A stretch of 64,000 nt of DNA from Vibrio fortis (lineage in GTDB: Bacteria > Pseudomonadota > Gammaproteobacteria > Enterobacterales > Vibrionaceae), in contig NZ_AP025487.1 of NCBI RefSeq assembly GCF_024347475.1, positions 1,798,001-1,862,000 on the forward strand, read 5' to 3'. A program made the position numbers and the translations under genes. Under the pieces are notes generated by a model. It did not search any database. It was not told the origin of the DNA and saw only the letters and a list, made by a program, of their open reading frames with translations. Positions 1 to 8,972 of the stretch are shown piece after piece. Position 1 is the stretch's first letter. The number at the start of each line of letters is the position of its first letter.

Positions 1-1
1 T

Positions 2-427
2 AAAGTGGTTGACGCTCTAGGTGGTTACGGCATCTTTGGTGTTGAACTGTTCGTTAAAGGCGACCACGTTATCTTTAACGAAGTATCACCACGACCACAT
101 GACACCGGCCTAGTGACACTACTGTCGCAAGACTCTTCTGAATTTGCACTGCACGTACGCGCATTTACGGGCATGCCGATCAAGGGAATCACTCAATACG
201 GACCATGTGCTTCTGCTGTTGTTCTTGGACAAGGCACTTCAACTAATATTCGTTTTGAAGGTTTAGAAAATGCGTTGAGCGCGCCTCAAACGCAGGTTCG
301 CTTATTTGGTAAACCAGATATCAATGGCCGACGCCGCTTGGGTGTTGCTCTAACTCGTCGTAACAGCATTGAATCTGCGATTGAAGATGCTGTAGAGAGC
401 GCTTCGAAGGTCAAAGTGATCTACTAA
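2..427 (+). CDS. purT: Formate-dependent phosphoribosylglycinamide formyltransferase, C-terminal part (PurT)
   Basis: The last 141 codons of PurT, open at the left window edge, so about two thirds of the roughly 390-residue enzyme is outside. PurT is an ATP-grasp enzyme that makes formyl-GAR from GAR, formate and ATP in purine synthesis. Visible family features are the [11 protein letters not shown] segment, the [11 protein letters not shown] metal/ATP-site segment and the [16 protein letters not shown]-terminal block, all very close to E. coli PurT. The stop is followed by a strong bidirectional terminator, so purT ends its transcript here. Identification is secure; the start cannot be seen. 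Confidence 0.96.
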   Translation, partial: KVVDALGGYGIFGVELFVKGDHVIFNEVSPRPHDTGLVTLLSQDSSEFALHVRAFTGMPIKGITQYGPCASAVVLGQGTSTNIRFEGLENALSAPQTQVRLFGKPDINGRRRLGVALTRRNSIESAIEDAVESASKVKVIY

Positions 428-471
428 TTTGTAAAGTAATTATGCTCGGTCGTTCATATTACTGAGTACAA

Positions 472-505
472 AAAAGACGGGCTAATGTGCCCGTCTTTTC
501 TTTTT
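472..505. terminator. Bidirectional intrinsic terminator between purT and tpm
   Basis: A perfect 11-bp stem (472-482 with 489-499, loop 483-488) with an A-run on the left and a T-run on the right. It can end transcription of purT from the left and of tpm from the right. Confidence 0.9.
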
Positions 506-538
506 CGACGTTAAGCTATGCGCAACTCGCTATTCGTC

Positions 539-1192
539 TTAACCCTGACACTCGATCAAGTAGACCTCTTCACTAAAGCGAGATAGACCTTTTTTAGCAA
601 TCTTAGGATGATCTTCATCCGCAATATCTTGATTCAATTGCGTAATCTTATAGCCAGAAAACAGTTGCTCGACTTCGTCTCTTGGTACACTAAACGGAGG
701 GCCACTCATCTCTTCCTGAATATAATCTAAAGTGACCAGAAGAATCTTACCTCCGGGTTTCAATAGCTGCTTTAAACGCTCGACATACTGAACTCGCATC
801 TCTTTCGGCAATGCCACTAAAGAAGCACGGTCGTAAATAGTATCAACGGCTTGAATTGGCGCTGTGAAGTAATCGCCTGTGTAGATACTCAGCTCATCAA
901 ACTGGTACAGCTCATGTTGACCATTAACCTGCGTCACCATCGGCGTATAAAAGTGTTCAGCGAAAAACGCGCGGACAGCTATTTGGCTTAGCTCAACGCC
1001 CTGCACTTCAGCATGCTTTGATGCCAACCACACTAAATCTTCACTCTTGCCACACAACGGGACAAAAACGCTCTTCTCATGACTAGGCTCGGTATGCTGC
1101 CAAAACTCAACTAGCAGTGGGTTTACATCTTCTAAGTGGAAACCGATTTGGTTTGCGGCCCATTTATTGTGCCAAAATTCAGGATTATTCAT
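539..1192 (-). CDS. tpm: Thiopurine S-methyltransferase (Tpm)
   Basis: SAM-dependent methyltransferase of the bacterial Tpm family, which methylates thiopurines and also tellurite or selenite species. It has the family N-terminus [14 protein letters not shown], the SAM-binding segments [14 protein letters not shown] and GVELS, and a conserved [12 protein letters not shown] end. The frame stays open to an ATG at 1216, but I place the start at 1192 (MNNPEFWH), which matches where other Tpm proteins begin and has a purine-rich stretch before it; the longer start has no ribosome site. It converges on purT across a shared terminator. Confidence 0.93.
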   Translation of the reverse strand: MNNPEFWHNKWAANQIGFHLEDVNPLLVEFWQHTEPSHEKSVFVPLCGKSEDLVWLASKHAEVQGVELSQIAVRAFFAEHFYTPMVTQVNGQHELYQFDELSIYTGDYFTAPIQAVDTIYDRASLVALPKEMRVQYVERLKQLLKPGGKILLVTLDYIQEEMSGPPFSVPRDEVEQLFSGYKITQLNQDIADEDHPKIAKKGLSRFSEEVYLIECQG

Positions 1193-1471
1193 CTTTCGTT
1201 CATCTTGTTCAGTCATAATGCAAGGGTACAGGATAGACAGGTAAGAGCAACCTTGGCAGAGCTCAAAGTTCTTGAAAATGTGGAACTAACGCTTCTTTAA
1301 TTTGTCTATATGTTCACATACTAAAACACGAGAAAACGTTAAGGTTGGTTTCTGTTCAAACGGCCCCATATAGTATGTAGAGACACCGAGTTTGAACAAC
1401 AATTTGCTCTTAGCGTTACTGGTTACCCCTTTTAGTTTCACCGTTTTGTAACCTCGTATATTGGAGTTTGA

Positions 1472-2245
1472 ATGAGTGTATTTCTCCGTACCACGGCACT
1501 AATGCTTCTTGTATTGAGCCGCGCGCCTGCATTCGCAGCAACTGTATCAACTAACTCAGCAGAACCAACTCGCACACCGGCACAAAACCAAGTGTCATCG
1601 AAAGTATTCCGTCACAGCCTAAGCGGCCTATATGGAATCAAAGCGTTCGATTCAAAACCAACTCAACCTTATACCGACTTCGACGTGCTTTACAGCAAAT
1701 CACACCAAGCTCAAGCAGAGCTAGAAACAATCTGTAAAAGTACTGCCCTACTGACTAATTCTGAAGCGCTTTTTGCTGGCGTAAAATCTCAAGCTCGTGC
1801 TGAAGAAAAGATCGCTCTAGAACTCAACGGCGACGTGACTAGAATCACTGACCTTGCTCGTGCAACCATCATCGCTAACGATGTAGAGAGCCTGGTAGAA
1901 GTCTATGAAGCAGTAAGCCGTGAGGCGGATGTCGTTAAAGTGAAAAACAAATTTAAGTCTCCAGCCGATTCTGGTTACCGTGACCTTAACTTACTGGTTC
2001 GTTTACCAAAAACTAACATCATTGCAGAAGTTCAACTTCACCTAAAAGCTATCGCTGATGTGAAAAGTGGCCCAGAACATGAACTGTATGAGATCATTCA
2101 AGGCATTGAGCGCAACGCGTTAGCGCAAAACCGCCCTATTAACGATATTGAAGCGGCACAAATCAATAACCTAAGAAGCCAGTCTCTGGAGTTGTATCAG
2201 CAAGCTTGGCAGCCTTACATTACAACTCATATCAAAGCGGCATAA
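1472..2245 (+). CDS. relV: Small alarmone synthetase RelV, RelA/SpoT nucleotidyltransferase domain
   Basis: A 257-residue protein with one RelA/SpoT synthetase domain and no hydrolase, TGS or ACT domain. Expected catalytic positions are seen: K105 in AGVKSQ, D127 and R130 in TDLAR, SGYRDLNL at 167-174 and E186 in AEVQLHL. In V. cholerae RelV makes (p)ppGpp when RelA and SpoT are absent, and it lies in the same purT to ihfA interval. The start has a clear GGAG (1463-1466). Oddly, the first 22 residues look like a Sec signal peptide (Arg6, hydrophobic 8-15, AFA before residue 23), unexpected for a cytosolic enzyme. Monocistronic, with its own terminator. Confidence 0.92.
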   Translation: MSVFLRTTALMLLVLSRAPAFAATVSTNSAEPTRTPAQNQVSSKVFRHSLSGLYGIKAFDSKPTQPYTDFDVLYSKSHQAQAELETICKSTALLTNSEALFAGVKSQARAEEKIALELNGDVTRITDLARATIIANDVESLVEVYEAVSREADVVKVKNKFKSPADSGYRDLNLLVRLPKTNIIAEVQLHLKAIADVKSGPEHELYEIIQGIERNALAQNRPINDIEAAQINNLRSQSLELYQQAWQPYITTHIKAA

Positions 2246-2288
2246 ACACACTCATTAGTTAACTAATAACGTCCAATTCAATTAACGC

Positions 2289-2316
2289 AAAAGGCGGTCA
2301 TCAAGACCGCCTTTTT
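2289..2316 (+). terminator. Intrinsic terminator of relV
   Basis: Stem 2289-2299 with 2305-2315, five-base loop, GC-rich core GGCGGTC, followed by T's. It lies 44 bases after the relV stop. Confidence 0.9.
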
Positions 2317-2348
2317 AGTATTCATCATGCTTCAAAGATGCAACGAGA

Positions 2349-2376
2349 CAAAAAAAGACCACGCTAGGCGTGGTCT
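2349..2376 (-). terminator. Intrinsic terminator of ihfA
   Basis: Nine-bp stem AGACCACGC (2356-2364) with 2368-2376 and a three-base loop. Read on the minus strand it is followed by a T-run (2355 down to 2350), just past the ihfA stop. Confidence 0.88.
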
Positions 2377-2385
2377 ATTGCTTGG

Positions 2386-2682
2386 CTACTTCTCGATTTT
2401 AATATTTTCAACGCGGGCTTTTAATTTTTGACCCGGTCTGAAAGTAACAACACGTCGAGCAGAGATTGGAATGTCTTCACCAGTTTTAGGGTTACGACCT
2501 GGACGCTCGTTTTTCTCGCGAAGATCAAAATTACCAAAACCTGACAGTTTTACCTGTTCGCCATTTTCTAGTGCTTTACGAACTTCTTCGAAAAACACTT
2601 CAACCGTTTCCTTGGCATCCCGTTTGCTGTATCCGAGTGTTTCAAACAGGTTCTCAGCCAAATCGGCCTTCGTGAGTGCCAT
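2386..2682 (-). CDS. ihfA: Integration host factor subunit alpha (IhfA)
   Basis: A 98-residue HU/IHF-family DNA-bending protein that pairs with IhfB. It begins [10 protein letters not shown] and carries the DNA-intercalating arm [24 protein letters not shown] and the KLSGFGNF core. A strong AGGAAAG site precedes the ATG. In E. coli ihfA (himA) follows pheT in one operon, and V. cholerae keeps the two close. Here pheT and pheS are on the same strand but about 32 kb away, so ihfA must use its own promoter in the AT-rich region 2683-3091. Confidence 0.97.
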   Translation of the reverse strand: MALTKADLAENLFETLGYSKRDAKETVEVFFEEVRKALENGEQVKLSGFGNFDLREKNERPGRNPKTGEDIPISARRVVTFRPGQKLKARVENIKIEK

Positions 2683-3007
2683 AAAACTTTCCTCAAAGCT
2701 ATGTTAAACCTTGCTACTATCGTCAGTAGCGCCGAAGCATTTACCCTATCCAATCAATGAGATAAGGCTGTTTACAAGGAAAGTGTATGCCAAGCTTCTG
2801 ATTTTCGCCAACTTTTTTATTTGAACTCTTTAATTATTTATGCAAATCAAGAACATAACACTCTTAATTAAGTGGATATTAACCTAAAAAACATCTAACC
2901 ACTGAACGCCAATCAGAACTAAACACCAATTTATTCTCACAATTAAGAATATAAAACTTAATTAGTACTTTTAGTCAAAACCGAGACTTTACGCTTATCC
3001 CCAATAA

Positions 3008-3020
3008 AATCAGCCACTTG
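3008..3020 (+). promoter_or_regulatory. Possible IHF site in the AT-rich region upstream of ihfA
   Basis: Matches WATCAR-N4-TTR exactly (AATCAG CCAC TTG). The gene-free stretch 2683-3091 is very AT-rich and should hold the ihfA promoter; apart from this site I see no gene or RNA in it. The site is over 300 bases from the ihfA start, and such matches are common by chance in AT-rich DNA. Confidence 0.25.
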
Positions 3021-3091
3021 ATTTAACATTAATCTCAACAGAGATGATAATTCGAACACCGAATTTCATGCCATTAATGAGTCAGCAGAAT

Positions 3092-5233
3092 TTAATTCGA
3101 ATGCTCATATCGTAACAATCGATTACGTTGGTGTTTCTTAGCTTTGATTAATGCTCGTTCTCTGGTGAGAACTTGTTGTTCAAAGGTGACGATATCTTGC
3201 ATATTTGATGATTCAAGCACTCCTATCGTACAAGTGACAAACTCTTCTGTGTTAGCCCCCAGATTCTCTATAGCACTACGTTTCAGATGTGCTTTAATCG
3301 CTTGTCCAACTTCGATGGCCTTATCCACTACCGGATGCGGAAACAGTATCGCAAACTCGTCCCCACCAATTCGAAATGCTTCGCCCTCTCCTCTAGATAC
3401 ATGACGAAGAACATCGGCTATTGTCACCAACAGATCATCCCCTTTCGCCATGCCGTAGTGGTTATTAAACGCCTTCAGATAGTCAACATCGAGTAGAACG
3501 GTAGCAATATCAAAGCCCGAACCATATCGGTTCATAAGTTCCTCTAAGTAAGGTCTCAAACCAAAGCGATTCTTCAAACCTGTTAAATGATCGGTTCGAT
3601 AGATCTGCTCCATATACTGACGGTTATCTTCTAACTCTTGGCGTTGTAACTGATTTTTCAATGAAACAGCTATATAGTTCGCCAGTTGCATGACCACCTG
3701 AACATGAAAGTCTTTGTATGCATAACTCTCATTTTTCTGAACACTGATCACGCCCAAAGTCTCGCCACTAAAAATGACCGGCGTACAAATCACCGACATA
3801 CCATTCTGAGCAGGCTTTTCGTCTTTGTTGACCCAAGTATTGTTTGCTGAACAACCATTGTCTAAGTACAACTCCAACTCCTGATCGCTACAGGTATCAA
3901 GCACCAAGGTCTCATTGTTCTTGAGTGTATAGATTCCAATTCTCGACACGCAATCGCACTCAACCTCAAACGCAGGTTGAAACTCACCCTCATCAAGCAA
4001 ATATTTGTAATCGAGTACATCTCGATCTGCACGATATAAAGCCAAACTAAAGGCTGAGCATGGGACAATCTCACCTATGTGTTTAAACAGTTTAAGTACA
4101 TCAGTTTGATGATCTTCTGTACTTGCGATCATCTGCCCTAATTCATTTAAATAACCGAGGTTGCGCGTGAACAGATCTGAGTTCTTAGCTTCTACTTGAA
4201 CACGGGTATGCTCAAGAATGGAGTCGATATAACTAACTTCGTTATCTTTACTCTGATTAATTAAGGTTTGATAGGCTACACAAGCCTCGCGAAGAACCTG
4301 GCACTCTTGCTCCACTTCGCCAAGTTTCTCTAAACACTGTGCGAGTGTATTAAGCAATGACAGTTTTATACGAACATTGTCTGCCAAGCCTTTCGCTGCG
4401 AGGGACTTCTTACAGAACTTAGCGGTAAAATCATAATATCCACAACTCAATAGAAACTGCGCGTACTTATCGTAGAACTCAATACTCAAATAGGTATCTG
4501 CGTGCTGTTTAACTAGTTCAAAGCTCTCTTTATACGCCTCATATGCCTGCTTTCTTTGACCTTTCATCGACAAAATCAATGCGTAGTAGAAGCGACTGTA
4601 GGTGTAACCATGCCAGTTTTCATTGGATAGAGATAATTGAGAAGAGCGTTCAATCACTTCGAGTGCTTGATCGAGTTTATCGGTGTAAGCAAAAGCGATG
4701 GCTTGATTACACAACGCTAGCGATAAGTTAACCGGATTCGCTACATGCTTACTGTGCTCCAAAGCAAGTTCACTGTGTTCTAGTGCTTTGGAATACTGTT
4801 CTAGATCGATATAAATACCACCTAGGTTAATATTCAAAAACAGCCCTAGCTTATGATCTGAACCTCTTCGAAGGGCTTCAGCTGCTTTGAAGTAGTCGAG
4901 TGAGCGATAAAATTGTCCTTTGGACGCATATATGGTTCCAAGATAGACATTAGCGTATGCGAGTAGAATGTCGTTATCAGTCTCCGACTCTAAACGTTCC
5001 AAAAAAACCATAAACCGGTTTACGGCTTCATCAAGTCGATCACAGCGAAACGCCTCAACAGCCTTTAAATACTGACTATAAACCTCATTCAGCTCAACAC
5101 TGTAACGTCGCTCTATATCCTTCAACTGTTGGTGAGCGTCTTCAATCGCATCGATACTACGATCGCCACGAAGTTGGGTTAGCAGAGTCATCGCTTCTAG
5201 CTCGGCTCGGGATGTATTTGGATTGTCTTGCAT
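3092..5233 (-). CDS. TPR-GAF-GGDEF diguanylate cyclase
   Basis: A 713-residue soluble protein with no membrane segment. Residues about 30-340 are tetratricopeptide-like helical repeats, about 360-520 look like a GAF sensor domain, and about 545-713 are a GGDEF domain with an intact GGDEF at 623-627, so it should make c-di-GMP from two GTP. The RxxD inhibitory site normally just before GGDEF is absent (the segment reads RGEGEAFRIGGDEF), suggesting no product inhibition at that site. The ligand of the GAF/TPR part cannot be told from sequence. It stands alone between ihfA and a small lipoprotein gene on the same strand. Confidence 0.88.
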   Translation of the reverse strand: MQDNPNTSRAELEAMTLLTQLRGDRSIDAIEDAHQQLKDIERRYSVELNEVYSQYLKAVEAFRCDRLDEAVNRFMVFLERLESETDNDILLAYANVYLGTIYASKGQFYRSLDYFKAAEALRRGSDHKLGLFLNINLGGIYIDLEQYSKALEHSELALEHSKHVANPVNLSLALCNQAIAFAYTDKLDQALEVIERSSQLSLSNENWHGYTYSRFYYALILSMKGQRKQAYEAYKESFELVKQHADTYLSIEFYDKYAQFLLSCGYYDFTAKFCKKSLAAKGLADNVRIKLSLLNTLAQCLEKLGEVEQECQVLREACVAYQTLINQSKDNEVSYIDSILEHTRVQVEAKNSDLFTRNLGYLNELGQMIASTEDHQTDVLKLFKHIGEIVPCSAFSLALYRADRDVLDYKYLLDEGEFQPAFEVECDCVSRIGIYTLKNNETLVLDTCSDQELELYLDNGCSANNTWVNKDEKPAQNGMSVICTPVIFSGETLGVISVQKNESYAYKDFHVQVVMQLANYIAVSLKNQLQRQELEDNRQYMEQIYRTDHLTGLKNRFGLRPYLEELMNRYGSGFDIATVLLDVDYLKAFNNHYGMAKGDDLLVTIADVLRHVSRGEGEAFRIGGDEFAILFPHPVVDKAIEVGQAIKAHLKRSAIENLGANTEEFVTCTIGVLESSNMQDIVTFEQQVLTRERALIKAKKHQRNRLLRYEHSN

Positions 5234-5322
5234 CAGATTCAGTCGCCAAACGAATTTATTAACATAGCATACCGAAAAATTACAAAAAGACCACTAACCG
5301 AGCTTCCTACACTTCTAAAAAC

Positions 5323-5351
5323 GAAAAAGGCCTCGCACACCGCGAGGCCTT
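5323..5351 (-). terminator. Intrinsic terminator, GGCCTCGC family copy 1
   Basis: Ten-bp perfect stem AAGGCCTCGC (5327-5336) with GCGAGGCCTT (5342-5351). T's follow it on the minus strand, so it ends the lipoprotein gene at 5387. One of six near-identical hairpins between ihfA and pheT. Confidence 0.88.
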
Positions 5352-5386
5352 CGATTTCAATTACGCTAAAGCAACTTACTCATACG

Positions 5387-5806
5387 CTACTTAGATAACG
5401 TATCTCTAAACAAGTCTTGGTCGAGTTCCAACTTTTTCAAACAAGGGCCGATATCATCAAGCTTATCTAGGTGTGTTGTTACATGAGAGGTTACAAGGCA
5501 CATAGCGTAAAATTGCGAATACTCATCCACCTCGTCAAATGTCTTGTTCGGAAGCTTCTTCTCAACTTTTGCTACGCAAAAATCATCGTTTTCTTCCATT
5601 TCACTAATACATTGCTGCTGCGTTATATCAAAGCACGCCAAATACTCTGGTTGTACACAAAATAGATCGTTTCCATTTGTATGCAATTTATCGAGGGTTG
5701 TCTCAGCTACCATTTCTTTGATTATATTATTTTTCTTCGGTTTTTCAGCCGTTGTAACACAACCACTTAAAAACACAGCCAACGTCACTGCTATATAGAA
5801 CTTCAT
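5387..5806 (-). CDS. Small cysteine-rich lipoprotein, function unknown
   Basis: I do not recognise the family. The protein of 139 residues starts MKFYIAVTLAVFLSGC, a type II signal peptide with lipobox LSGC (lipidated Cys16); the residue after it is not Asp, which favours the outer membrane. The mature part has six more cysteines, an even number suiting disulfides in the periplasm. The frame extends 10 codons upstream, but the ATG at 5806 has AGAAAGG in front and gives a proper signal peptide. It has its own terminator. Low GC in and around the gene hints at accessory DNA. Confidence 0.7.
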   Translation of the reverse strand: MKFYIAVTLAVFLSGCVTTAEKPKKNNIIKEMVAETTLDKLHTNGNDLFCVQPEYLACFDITQQQCISEMEENDDFCVAKVEKKLPNKTFDEVDEYSQFYAMCLVTSHVTTHLDKLDDIGPCLKKLELDQDLFRDTLSK

Positions 5807-6105
5807 TCTTACCTTTCTTTTTTGAATTATTGTCACTTAACAAGTAAGGATATGCGCGATCAGCCAAATCAAAGATATGTCATCATGAGCAAATAATTAT
5901 AAATCACCTTACTATTCAAGAGATTGTACATAAATACCTAGCCATTGATAAATATTTAATAAGTAAAATCAATAAAACAAAATGAAAGACATAAATTCAA
6001 CAAATAATATAAGTAATCAGTAAAACCATAGATGATCTTCTAGCCCTGCGAAATCAAGTAATCCGTATCGTGCTTTAATTTCGTTCTACTTGTGTTCAAA
6101 CAAAA

Positions 6106-7530
6106 CTACAGCGAAATAGTAAAAGTGCTTCCCTCGCCTACTGTGGACTCGACAGTTAAGTCGCCACCGAGGTTCTCAACCATAGCCAAAGCGAGGGAGA
6201 GGCCTAGCCCGTAGCCTTGTACATTACTTCTACTACTATCGACTCGATACAAGCGCTCAAAAATCAAGGCTTGAAATTTAGGGTCGATACCGATGCCCGT
6301 GTCTTGAACTGAAATGCTCACCGAATCATTGCCCACTCGTTCAGCAATCAATGTGATATGGCCATTTGGTTCAGTATATTTAATCGCATTATCCAGTAAG
6401 TTAACCAACACCTGCGTCAACTTATCTGGGTCCGATTGAAGGCTCAACTCGATTGGCGCATCGACAATCAACGTAATCTCTTTGTCTTCGGCGACGTCTT
6501 CATACCAACTCACAACATTACGAATAACGTCAGATACATTAGTTTCCGTTTTCTGCGGTATGCGCTTGCCCGTAAGTTCATCGTTTAGCTTCATCAAAGC
6601 TGTCAACATATTGCTCGCTTGTGTTGCATGCTCGGCACAGTCGGCTAGCGCTTCCTTCATTGAGCGCTGATCGCCATTATTAATCAAGGCGGTTTGAGAG
6701 GCTAAGGTGATGCGTGAAAGAGGTGTACGAATATCGTGAGCAATAGCATCAACCGTAGTATTCAAGGCCGTTGTAACATGGTGGAGTCTCGCCACTGAAC
6801 TGCGGACACTTGAACTGATCACCTCTAACCCTTGTGCTGGCTCTGTGTCGATATCTTTAAGCTCCAGCTGCCCTTTCTGGAGTTGGTCTAGCAAGTCACC
6901 CAATGTGATCAGCGGAGACATAGCGTTTTGGATAATTTTACGAGTAAAGACTGCCGTTACGATCAACAAAGTCACAAGTGCATAGAGTGTCATTAACCAT
7001 TGATTAAACGCGACATGATCTCTAGCTCGATTGTCCAATACCAACCAAAAGTCGTAATCTTCACCTGTCATTCTAAGCGACATGTAGGGACTAACAACAA
7101 AGCTCTCGAGCCACATTTTTGAATCGTCAATCTGATACTCTAGAAGTGAACGGACAGAATCGCCTCCACTCAAGTTCGATAAGCTATTTGATACATTTGT
7201 GTCGCCCGCAACAAACATAGCTTCATTTGTTCTTTGATTGTTCACAACATAGGCCGCAATATTATTCTCTATAAGTCGATGCGGATTGGCTTCCAGTACA
7301 TGAATCAGTCTCTCAGGCGAATCGTAGGTCAAGATTCGTTGATATTCAGCCGACATTGAGGTCATGATCTTCTTTTCGGTTTGGTAAAGATCGAAAAAGA
7401 AAATTGCCCCGACGATCAGTTCAACCAGCAACAAGCAGAGTAATAGCGTCGCCATAAGTCGCAGTAACAGATGATTTTTAGCTTTCGCCAAAGCCTGTTC
7501 GATATTACGACTTGAGGACATAGCCGACAC
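6106..7530 (-). CDS. Sensor histidine kinase of a two-component system
   Basis: A 474-residue membrane kinase: TM1 about 22-48, periplasmic domain about 49-180, TM2 about 182-198, HAMP-like linker, then HisKA with phospho-acceptor His265 (AIAHDIRTP) and HATPase_c with N-box (NLLDNAIKYT, 377-386), DTGIG (410-414) and GYGLGLSLA (from 439). Its start overlaps the stop of the response regulator gene, so the two are co-transcribed and translationally coupled. The stimulus is unknown; a secreted HbpS/GlcG-family protein encoded divergently next door is a candidate partner. Confidence 0.92.
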   Translation of the reverse strand: MSAMSSSRNIEQALAKAKNHLLLRLMATLLLCLLLVELIVGAIFFFDLYQTEKKIMTSMSAEYQRILTYDSPERLIHVLEANPHRLIENNIAAYVVNNQRTNEAMFVAGDTNVSNSLSNLSGGDSVRSLLEYQIDDSKMWLESFVVSPYMSLRMTGEDYDFWLVLDNRARDHVAFNQWLMTLYALVTLLIVTAVFTRKIIQNAMSPLITLGDLLDQLQKGQLELKDIDTEPAQGLEVISSSVRSSVARLHHVTTALNTTVDAIAHDIRTPLSRITLASQTALINNGDQRSMKEALADCAEHATQASNMLTALMKLNDELTGKRIPQKTETNVSDVIRNVVSWYEDVAEDKEITLIVDAPIELSLQSDPDKLTQVLVNLLDNAIKYTEPNGHITLIAERVGNDSVSISVQDTGIGIDPKFQALIFERLYRVDSSRSNVQGYGLGLSLALAMVENLGGDLTVESTVGEGSTFTISL

Positions 7531-8197
7531 CTCTCAATGTGTGAATCAGTGGTGTTGAAAACCCTTTATCTACTTTGCTTCGCAAGCGACACACCAGAAC
7601 ATCAACAACGTTCGTTTGTGGGTCGAATTGATGTCCCCATACGTGTTCTAAAATGGCGGTTTTAGACATTACCGCTTCTGGGTTCTCAAGAAGTAGCTTC
7701 ATCAACATAAACTCACGTTGATTGATAGTAATCGTCTGTTGGTCACGACATAGGGTGTGTTTGATGAGGTCAAGACTAAGAGGACCATACTCAAGCGACA
7801 AAGCCTGAGTTACAGGTTGTTTTCCGCGACGTGTTAAAGTCTGACAACGAGCTATAAGCTCAGGGAAAGCAAAGGGTTTTACTAAGTAGTCATCCGCTCC
7901 CGACTGTAGTCCCTGTACACGCTCTTCTACTGAATGCTTTGCACTTAGAATAATCACTGGCGTTGCGTAACCTTGCCCTCTTAGCTCAGCCAATACCTCA
8001 AAACCATCTTTTTTTGGCAACATAATATCGAGAATAATGACGTCAAACTCTTCAGTCATCGCTTCATGCAGACCATCAATGCCATCTTTCGCATGAGTTA
8101 CGCTAATCCCTTGTTGTTGAAAGCCATTCACCAAAAATTTGGCGATATGAAGATCGTCTTCAATCAATAGTATTTTCATTAACGTCCATTTATCCAT
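7505..8197 (-). CDS. OmpR/PhoB-family response regulator
   Basis: Receiver domain (IEDD acidic pair, phospho-acceptor Asp57 in LDIMLP, Lys in YLVKPF) followed by an OmpR-type winged helix ending in VDVLVCRLRSKVDK and HTLRGVGYVL. The closest look is to the CusR/CopR-like group, but metal sensing is not shown. I start it at 8197 (MDKWTLMKIL) because GAGG stands just before that ATG; the ATG at 8179 (MKILLIEDD) is the other option. The kinase gene overlaps its 3' end. Confidence 0.92.
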   Translation of the reverse strand: MDKWTLMKILLIEDDLHIAKFLVNGFQQQGISVTHAKDGIDGLHEAMTEEFDVIILDIMLPKKDGFEVLAELRGQGYATPVIILSAKHSVEERVQGLQSGADDYLVKPFAFPELIARCQTLTRRGKQPVTQALSLEYGPLSLDLIKHTLCRDQQTITINQREFMLMKLLLENPEAVMSKTAILEHVWGHQFDPQTNVVDVLVCRLRSKVDKGFSTPLIHTLRGVGYVLKS

Positions 8198-8388
8198 TAG
8201 CCTCGTTCTCAATACACTCTATCAACATCCTTTCTCGAATATAACCAAGATTACAACTTTGTAATGTTTCGGAAAGGCTGCCGCAATTATGTGTTCGTTA
8301 GTATGACCATGTTGATTAAAAACACCTTGTTGTCGAAACACAGGTACTTAAACAAATCCAAACAAAAATATGTATTAACGGAGTAAAC

Positions 8389-8886
8389 ATGAAAACAATG
8401 ACACGAACTTTTATCGCCGCAACCTTCGCTTCTTTTGGTATCTCTAACTTTGCATTGGCAACGGAAACTCAAACCGTATCTGTTACACAAATCTCTTCTA
8501 AAGCAGCATTCCAACTGGCTCAAGAAGCGGTAAATCAATGTGAGGCAGACGGTTACAAGGTTTCAGCAACCGTTGTTGATTTGTCGGGAAACGTGATTGC
8601 TCAATTACGCTCGGATGGTGCTGGTATCCACACGCTAGACAGCTCGCGTAAGAAAGCCTTCACCGTTGCCAGCATGAAACAGCCATCTGGTAATTTGATG
8701 AAGCTCATCGCTGATAAACCTATCATGCAGCCTCTACAGAACATGGATGAGAATCTACTGTTCTTGGCGGGTGGTGTTCCAGTACAACTGAATAACGCTA
8801 TGATTGGTGCTATTGGTGTCGGCGGCGCACCGGGCGGACATTTAGATGTTGCTTGTGCTGACAAAGCAATTAAGAAGTTCTTTTAA
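8389..8886 (+). CDS. Secreted HbpS/GlcG-family (DUF336) protein
   Basis: 165 residues: a Sec signal peptide (cleavage probably after ALA at about 24), then the HbpS/GlcG domain with the family segments SSRKKAFTVASMKQPSG and IGAIGVGGAPGGHLD. In Streptomyces HbpS is an extracellular haem-binding protein that controls the SenS kinase under redox stress; others in the family have unclear roles. GGAG precedes the ATG by six bases. It diverges from the response regulator across about 190 bases, an arrangement that suggests regulation by, or sensing with, that two-component system. Haem binding is inferred only. Confidence 0.82.
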   Translation: MKTMTRTFIAATFASFGISNFALATETQTVSVTQISSKAAFQLAQEAVNQCEADGYKVSATVVDLSGNVIAQLRSDGAGIHTLDSSRKKAFTVASMKQPSGNLMKLIADKPIMQPLQNMDENLLFLAGGVPVQLNNAMIGAIGVGGAPGGHLDVACADKAIKKFF

Positions 8887-8916
8887 TCACAGCTTTCTAG
8901 AACCTCTTCATAAACA

Positions 8917-8942
8917 AAAAGCGCTCTAGTGTGAGCGCTTTT
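8917..8942. terminator. Bidirectional terminator between the HbpS-like gene and sitD
   Basis: Stem AAAAGCGCTC (8917-8926) with GAGCGCTTTT (8933-8942), six-base loop, A-run and T-run on the two sides. It serves both convergent transcripts. Confidence 0.88.
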
Positions 8943-8972
8943 GACGATGTACGGTTTCATACTCCGACCAGG

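Noticed and set aside
2471..2707. Open frame of 78 codons on the plus strand over ihfA
   Set aside because: Shadow of ihfA: no ribosome site, and the composition follows the opposite-strand codons.
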